From Rhizobium mongolense subsp. loessense (lineage in GTDB: Bacteria > Pseudomonadota > Alphaproteobacteria > Rhizobiales > Rhizobiaceae): 64,000 nt of DNA. Shown one piece after another: positions 60,229 to 64,000 of the stretch. Each line of letters opens with the position of its first letter. The first letter of the stretch is position 1. The stretch covers positions 519,097 to 583,096 of the forward strand of contig NZ_FMTM01000003.1 of assembly GCF_900099775.1 (NCBI RefSeq), written 5' to 3'. A program made the position numbers and the translations under genes. The notes under the pieces are model-generated. The model was not told where the DNA came from. It saw nothing but the letters and a program-made list of their open reading frames with translations, and did no database searches.

Positions 60229-60780
60229 GTGGCGCGTGGTTTCAGAACGATACGCGACGGTGTCACCGCTTTCGCAATGCTTGCGGTGATCTGGCTGATC
60301 GCCGTAAAGCTCGACGACAAGCCCGATACTGTCCACGGCCAATTTCATGCAGCAGACGGAGATAGCCTGACGATCGGTGCCGAACGCATGCGGCTGAAGG
60401 GCATCGATGCGCCGGAGCTCAACCAGAGCTGCGAGCGCGCCGGAAGGCGCTGGGCCTGCGGCCGGGAGGCAAAAGAGGCATTGCAGGGGCTGGTGGCTGG
60501 ACCCGATACCCGATGCGGCGGCGCCGGACGGGACCAGTACGACCGGCTGCTCGTCGTCTGCCGGAGCGGCGGCATCGATATTAACGGAGAGATGGTGGCC
60601 AGGGGCATGGCCGTCTCCTATGGGAACTACGAGCGGGAAGAGGAGAGGGCGCGGGCGGAAAGGGCAGGTCTCTGGGCGGGGACATTCGAGCGGCCGCGCG
60701 ACGTGCGCGACCATGAGCGCAGGCAATCGGGATTCGAGGATGCGAGGCGGCTTGTCGGGCAGGTGACGGTATGGCAGTGA
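60229..60780 (+). CDS. Thermonuclease (SNase-like) family protein
   Basis: 183-residue protein with a GTG start preceded by AAGGAGG. An N-terminal membrane anchor or signal (FAMLAVIWLIAVKL, about 15-28) is followed by the SNase domain: GQFHAADGDSLTIGAERMRL, LKGIDAPELNQSCERAGRRW (metal-binding Asp and the catalytic-type Arg/Glu set) and RDQYDRLLVVCRSGGIDING. Three to four Cys may form disulfides outside the cytoplasm. Overlaps the next gene by 10 bases. Confidence 0.88.
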   Translation: MARGFRTIRDGVTAFAMLAVIWLIAVKLDDKPDTVHGQFHAADGDSLTIGAERMRLKGIDAPELNQSCERAGRRWACGREAKEALQGLVAGPDTRCGGAGRDQYDRLLVVCRSGGIDINGEMVARGMAVSYGNYEREEERARAERAGLWAGTFERPRDVRDHERRQSGFEDARRLVGQVTVWQ

Positions 60781-61406
60781 CGGGCGAAGCGGCGCTTGCC
60801 GCGCTGCACAGCGAAATTGCGCACTGTCGCATCTGCCGCGATCGGCCGCTGCGGGCCGACGATCGGCTGCCGCACGAGCCGCGGCCGGTCGTCGTGATGT
60901 CGTCCACCGCGCGCATCCTGATTGCCGGCCAGGCGCCAGGCCTCAGGGTGCATGAAAGCGGCATTCCCTTCAACGATGCCTCCGGCGACCGTCTGCGCGA
61001 CTGGCTGCAGGTGGAGCGCGAGACATTCTACGATGCGGAGCGGTTCGCGATCGTGCCGATGGGCTTCTGTTTTCCCGGCTACGACGCCAAGGGCAGCGAC
61101 CTGCCACCGCGACGCGAATGCGCGCCGCTCTGGCGCCAGAGGGTCATCGATCGAATGCCGCAGATCGAGCTTGTGCTCACCGTGGGCCAATATGCCCAGG
61201 CATGGCATATGAGCGGATTGCGCAAGGCGACCATGTCCGAAACGGTGAAGGCGTGGCGCGAGACGCTGTTTTCAAACCGCAGTCCGGCGGTCTTGCCGCT
61301 GCCGCATCCGAGCTGGCGTAACAGCGGCTGGCTGAAGCGCAATCCCTGGTTCGAAGAGGAACTGCTTCCGGTGTTGCGGGACAGAGTAAAATTGCTCATT
61401 TCCTGA
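60771..61406 (+). CDS. Uracil-DNA glycosylase family protein
   Basis: 211-residue protein of the UDG superfamily (COG1573-like). HCRICRDRPLRADDRLPHEP carries an N-terminal Cys pair, ILIAGQAPGLRVHESGIPFN is motif 1 with the GQAPG loop, and LPLPHPSWRNSGWL is the C-terminal motif with the conserved His-Pro-Ser. Whether it keeps the Fe-S cluster of family 4 is unclear, as only part of the Cys set is seen. Its start overlaps the thermonuclease end, so they are cotranscribed. Confidence 0.87.
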   Translation: MAVTGEAALAALHSEIAHCRICRDRPLRADDRLPHEPRPVVVMSSTARILIAGQAPGLRVHESGIPFNDASGDRLRDWLQVERETFYDAERFAIVPMGFCFPGYDAKGSDLPPRRECAPLWRQRVIDRMPQIELVLTVGQYAQAWHMSGLRKATMSETVKAWRETLFSNRSPAVLPLPHPSWRNSGWLKRNPWFEEELLPVLRDRVKLLIS

Positions 61407-61474
61407 AACAAAATTCTTCTCTGGCGCCGGAATCGCGTTATATAGAGAAAATAATTCGAAAAGGGCTTTCGCAT

Positions 61475-61963
61475 ATGGACCGTCTCGACCGCAAGATACT
61501 GCGTCTTTTGCAAGAAGATTCGACTTTGGCTGTAGCCGATCTCGCCAAGAAGGTGGGGCTTTCGACAACGCCGTGCTGGCGCCGTATCCAGAAGATGGAA
61601 GAGGACGGCGTGATCAAGCGCCGCGTCGCCATCCTCGACCCCGAGAAGGTCAACACGAAGGTCACGGTTTTCGTCTCGATTCGCACGGCGACGCATTCGA
61701 TCGAGTGGCTGAGGCGTTTTTCCGAAGTCGTCTCGGACTTTCCCGAAGTGGTCGAATTCTACCGCATGAGCGGCGATGTCGATTATCTGCTGCGCGTCGT
61801 CGTGCCGGATATCGCCGCCTACGATGCCTTCTACAAGCGGCTGATCGCCAAGATCGAAATCCGTGACGTTTCCTCGGCTTTCGCCATGGAGCAGATCAAG
61901 TATTCGACGCAGCTGCCGCTTGATTACATGGTCTTGGATAATGCGAAGTCCAGCGAGGATTGA
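61475..61963 (+). CDS. Lrp/AsnC family transcriptional regulator
   Basis: 162-residue regulator. The helix-turn-helix (TLAVADLAKKVGLSTTPCWR, about 11-30) is followed by the RAM ligand-binding domain (VTVFVSIRTATHSIEWLRRF; FYRMSGDVDYLLRVVVPDIA). AT-rich sequence just upstream may hold its promoter. Ligand is probably an amino acid. No amino acid transport gene is adjacent, so targets are elsewhere or it is global. Confidence 0.92.
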   Translation: MDRLDRKILRLLQEDSTLAVADLAKKVGLSTTPCWRRIQKMEEDGVIKRRVAILDPEKVNTKVTVFVSIRTATHSIEWLRRFSEVVSDFPEVVEFYRMSGDVDYLLRVVVPDIAAYDAFYKRLIAKIEIRDVSSAFAMEQIKYSTQLPLDYMVLDNAKSSED

Positions 61964-62278
61964 GTTCTAGCCATTCTGCGGGAAGAGCAAGGATGGCACG
62001 TGCCGCCTAGTATCGCGGCCAAGTAGCCGCACCGGCGACATTGCTGTTTTTGCGCTGTCATTGCCCCGCCTCATGCCTTGTGCTTGTTAAAGGCATCCAG
62101 TGCGCCCAACTCCTTGGGCGCGCAAGACCCTTAAACGTCCATCAGTCATTTACGGCACAGACGCGCCGTAAATGGATTCCTGTGACAGGCACAAATGAGG
62201 GAGTTTGGGGGCAATGATGCTGCAAATAGCGAACGTCGCGTGTGCTGTTGCATTTCCCCATGCTCGCTCGGCGGGCTC
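61964..62278. other. Gap with two strong hairpins
   Basis: 315 bases between the Lrp regulator and the AlkD-like gene, which end towards each other. Hairpin one is GCGCCCAA-CTCC-TTGGGCGC (62102-62121). Hairpin two is CATTTACGGC-ACAGACGC-GCCGTAAATG (62147-62174), a perfect 10-bp stem. Neither has a U-run. The pair may be a small RNA gene, a processing site or a repeat. No coding sequence was recognised. Confidence 0.5.
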
Positions 62279-62962
62279 CTACGTCAGTCGCCCGATCACC
62301 TTCTCATTGGTCAACTCCCGGACGGCGTCCTTGCCGATCCAGCGGGCGATCTTGTCGGGGCTTGCGGCGAGGCGCTCGGCGAGGGCCAGAGCCGGGGCGT
62401 GGCAGACGCGGCTGCGCTTGCCGATGTTGCGCAGCGCCCAGTTGACGGCCTTGCGCACGAAGTTGCGCGGGTCGGCGGAATGCGCCTCGATCAGCGGGAG
62501 CCAGGCGAGGAGAGTTTCGTCCGGGTCCTGCTTGCGGTGGACAGCAGCACCGGCGATCATGGCGAAGGCGGTGCGGCGGACGAATTCGCGATCGTCGGCG
62601 GCGAATTGCAAAATCACGTCGTCGAGCCTCGCCTCGACGAAGAGGTCCGCGGCGCAATCGACAATTTCCCAGGAGTTGAAATCCCCCACCCAGAGGCAGG
62701 CTTGCGCGGGCGTGAGCTTCTTCGGCTCGGCAGTGTAGAGCGCCAGCATGCGTGCCTCGCGGATATCGCTTCGCCAGAGCTCCTGTGCGCGGGCGTGGTC
62801 CTTCCCCGCAAGGCGGGCGATTTTCTGGAGATCGGGATTGGAGATGCCGAGCGCGGTACCGGTAACGATGCCGAAGCGCGTCATGCCGGCAATGTTGTCC
62901 TCCGAGCGCAGCGCCTGCAGATGCGCGATCAGCTCGGCTGCGCTCGCCGAGGGGCCGATCAT
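62279..62962 (-). CDS. AlkD-like DNA alkylation repair protein
   Basis: 227-residue HEAT-like helical repeat protein of the AlkD family, which excises alkylated bases. GISNPDLQKIARLAGKDHAR, LWVGDFNSWEIVDCAADLFV and HSADPRNFVRKAVNWALRNI (about 161-180) are typical. The ATG at 62962 overlaps the oxidoreductase stop as ATGA. Activity is assumed from family; catalytic Asp/Trp placement was not verified. Confidence 0.87.
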   Translation of the reverse strand: MIGPSASAAELIAHLQALRSEDNIAGMTRFGIVTGTALGISNPDLQKIARLAGKDHARAQELWRSDIREARMLALYTAEPKKLTPAQACLWVGDFNSWEIVDCAADLFVEARLDDVILQFAADDREFVRRTAFAMIAGAAVHRKQDPDETLLAWLPLIEAHSADPRNFVRKAVNWALRNIGKRSRVCHAPALALAERLAASPDKIARWIGKDAVRELTNEKVIGRLT

Positions 62963-63828
62963 TTTTCCAGGCGCGCGAGCAGGGAGGACGTATCCCACCG
63001 GTTGCCGCCGATCGCCTGGACGTCGCCGTAGAACTGGTCGACGAGGGCAGTGAGGGGCAGTTTCGCGCCGTTGGCGCGTGCTTCGGTGAGCACGATGCCG
63101 AGATCTTTGCGCATCCAGTCGACGGCGAAACCGAAATCGTATTTACCCTGGTTCATCGTCTTGTGGCGGTTTTCCATCTGCCAGGAGCCCGCGGCACCCT
63201 TGGAGATGACATCGATAACCTTCTCGATGTCAAGGCCGGCTCGCTTGCCGAAATGGATGCCTTCGGCGAGCCCCTGGACGATGCCGGCGATGCAGATCTG
63301 GTTGATCATCTTGGTGAGCTGGCCGGAACCGGCAGGACCCATGAGGCCGACCATTCGTGCATAGGCGTCGATGACCGGCCTTGCCTTTTCGAAGACGGCC
63401 TCATCGCCGCCGCACATGACGGTGAGCACACCGTTTTCCGCACCCGCCTGGCCGCCGGAAACCGGCGCGTCAATGAAATCGCTCCCTTTCGCCTTGGCGG
63501 CGTCATAAAGGTCGCGGGCGACTTCGGCGCTGGCGGTGGTGTTGTCGATGAGCACGGCGCCCTTTTTCATGCTTTCCAACACGCCGCCCTTGCCGATGGT
63601 GACCGAACGCAGGTCGTCGTCATTGCCGACGCAGGTGAAGACGAAATCGGCATCTGCAGCAGCTTCTGCAGGCGTCGAGGCGGATTTGCCGCCGAACTTG
63701 GCGGCCCAGTCCGCGGCCTTGGATGCCGTGCGGTTATAGACCGTGACGTCGTGGCCGCCCTTCGTCTTCAAGTGACCTGCCATGGGGAAGCCCATGACGC
63801 CAAGACCGATGAACGCGACTTTTGCCAT
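62959..63828 (-). CDS. 3-hydroxyisobutyrate dehydrogenase-like oxidoreductase
   Basis: 289-residue NAD(P)-dependent beta-hydroxyacid dehydrogenase. The Rossmann motif GLGVMGFPMAGHL is at residues 8-20, FIDAPVSGGQAGAENG is the substrate loop and SGQLTKMINQICIAG carries the catalytic Lys (about 172). 3-hydroxyisobutyrate, in valine breakdown, is the standard substrate, but tartronate semialdehyde or gamma-hydroxybutyrate are possible. Start supported by AAGGAT a few bases upstream. The 172 bases to the window end show no gene. Confidence 0.9.
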   Translation of the reverse strand: MAKVAFIGLGVMGFPMAGHLKTKGGHDVTVYNRTASKAADWAAKFGGKSASTPAEAAADADFVFTCVGNDDDLRSVTIGKGGVLESMKKGAVLIDNTTASAEVARDLYDAAKAKGSDFIDAPVSGGQAGAENGVLTVMCGGDEAVFEKARPVIDAYARMVGLMGPAGSGQLTKMINQICIAGIVQGLAEGIHFGKRAGLDIEKVIDVISKGAAGSWQMENRHKTMNQGKYDFGFAVDWMRKDLGIVLTEARANGAKLPLTALVDQFYGDVQAIGGNRWDTSSLLARLEK

Positions 63829-64000
63829 ATGCCAGATCCTTCTCCTGAATTCGGGGCATGATTAGCCGAAAGTGCCACGGCAGGAAAGCCAAAGTGACAC
63901 AGGTCCGGTTTGCCTGCGAAAATCCTCGGCAGCGTGCTTTGGAATAAAATTTCGCGGAACGGGCACATCCCGGTCAGGAAAATTGCCGGAGCGGCAAAAC

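Overview
The window looks like part of the chromosome of a fast-growing rhizobium (Rhizobium/Sinorhizobium/Agrobacterium group, Alphaproteobacteria). It is GC-rich and densely coded, with many ATGA-type stop/start overlaps. It carries typical rhizobial content: binding-protein sugar importers, several class III nucleotide cyclases, znu/zur, aerobic-type cobalamin genes and palindromic intergenic repeats. Genus is an inference from gene content and protein style; no rRNA or tRNA gene was seen.

Left part (1-15 kb): the 3' end of gnd, then a LacI-type regulator facing a sugar-utilisation operon. The operon has an ABC importer (binding protein, two permeases, ATPase), a GH2 beta-mannosidase-like enzyme, a sugar isomerase/epimerase, a Gfo/Idh/MocA oxidoreductase, an aldo/keto reductase, a GH43 beta-xylosidase-like enzyme and a GNAT acetyltransferase. 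Neither glycosidase has a signal peptide, so the model is import of hemicellulose-type oligosaccharides followed by cytoplasmic hydrolysis. A CpG-centred palindrome at 2406-2419 is a good LacI-family operator candidate.

15-22 kb: an RcnB-like periplasmic protein, a broken NTF2-like gene, a GST, a soluble class III cyclase with a two-CxxC N-terminus, and a zinc block: znuA diverging from znuC-znuB-zur with Zur-box-like palindromes. Beside it lies a wrecked COG0523/CobW zinc-chaperone gene whose P-loop segment has been inverted in place.

22-30 kb: gamma-carbonic anhydrase and FAH-family genes, then the most interesting locus. An ATGA-coupled pair encodes a 1215-residue FecR-TPR-outer-membrane-barrel protein and a CHASE2 membrane class III cyclase. 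Divergent from the pair, 114 bp away, is a small membrane protein resembling the PycTM/DUF5706 effectors of Pycsar. This suggests a cell-envelope sensing and cyclic-nucleotide circuit with a membrane effector. dusA and cspA follow.

31-48 kb: a J-domain protein, uvrB (whose 3' end contains an intergenic-type repeat), an MFS transporter, small YCII/GYD/DUF486 genes, an SbmA/BacA-like ABC protein, a thioesterase, a chemoreceptor and an extensin-like peptidase. Between 35.5 and 39.9 kb there are three decayed genes (DHFR-like, GGDEF, DUF1800/DUF1501).

48-64 kb: a TauE/SafE permease, an ABC-2 exporter pair, an ArsR-SRPBCC-DUF1801 run, a retroviral-type aspartic protease with DUF1289, divergent cobS and cobT, dgkA, a membrane histidine kinase, a thermonuclease/uracil-DNA-glycosylase pair, an Lrp regulator, and a 3-hydroxyisobutyrate-dehydrogenase-like gene coupled to an AlkD-like repair gene. 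No insertion sequence, prophage, CRISPR array or replication origin was recognised.
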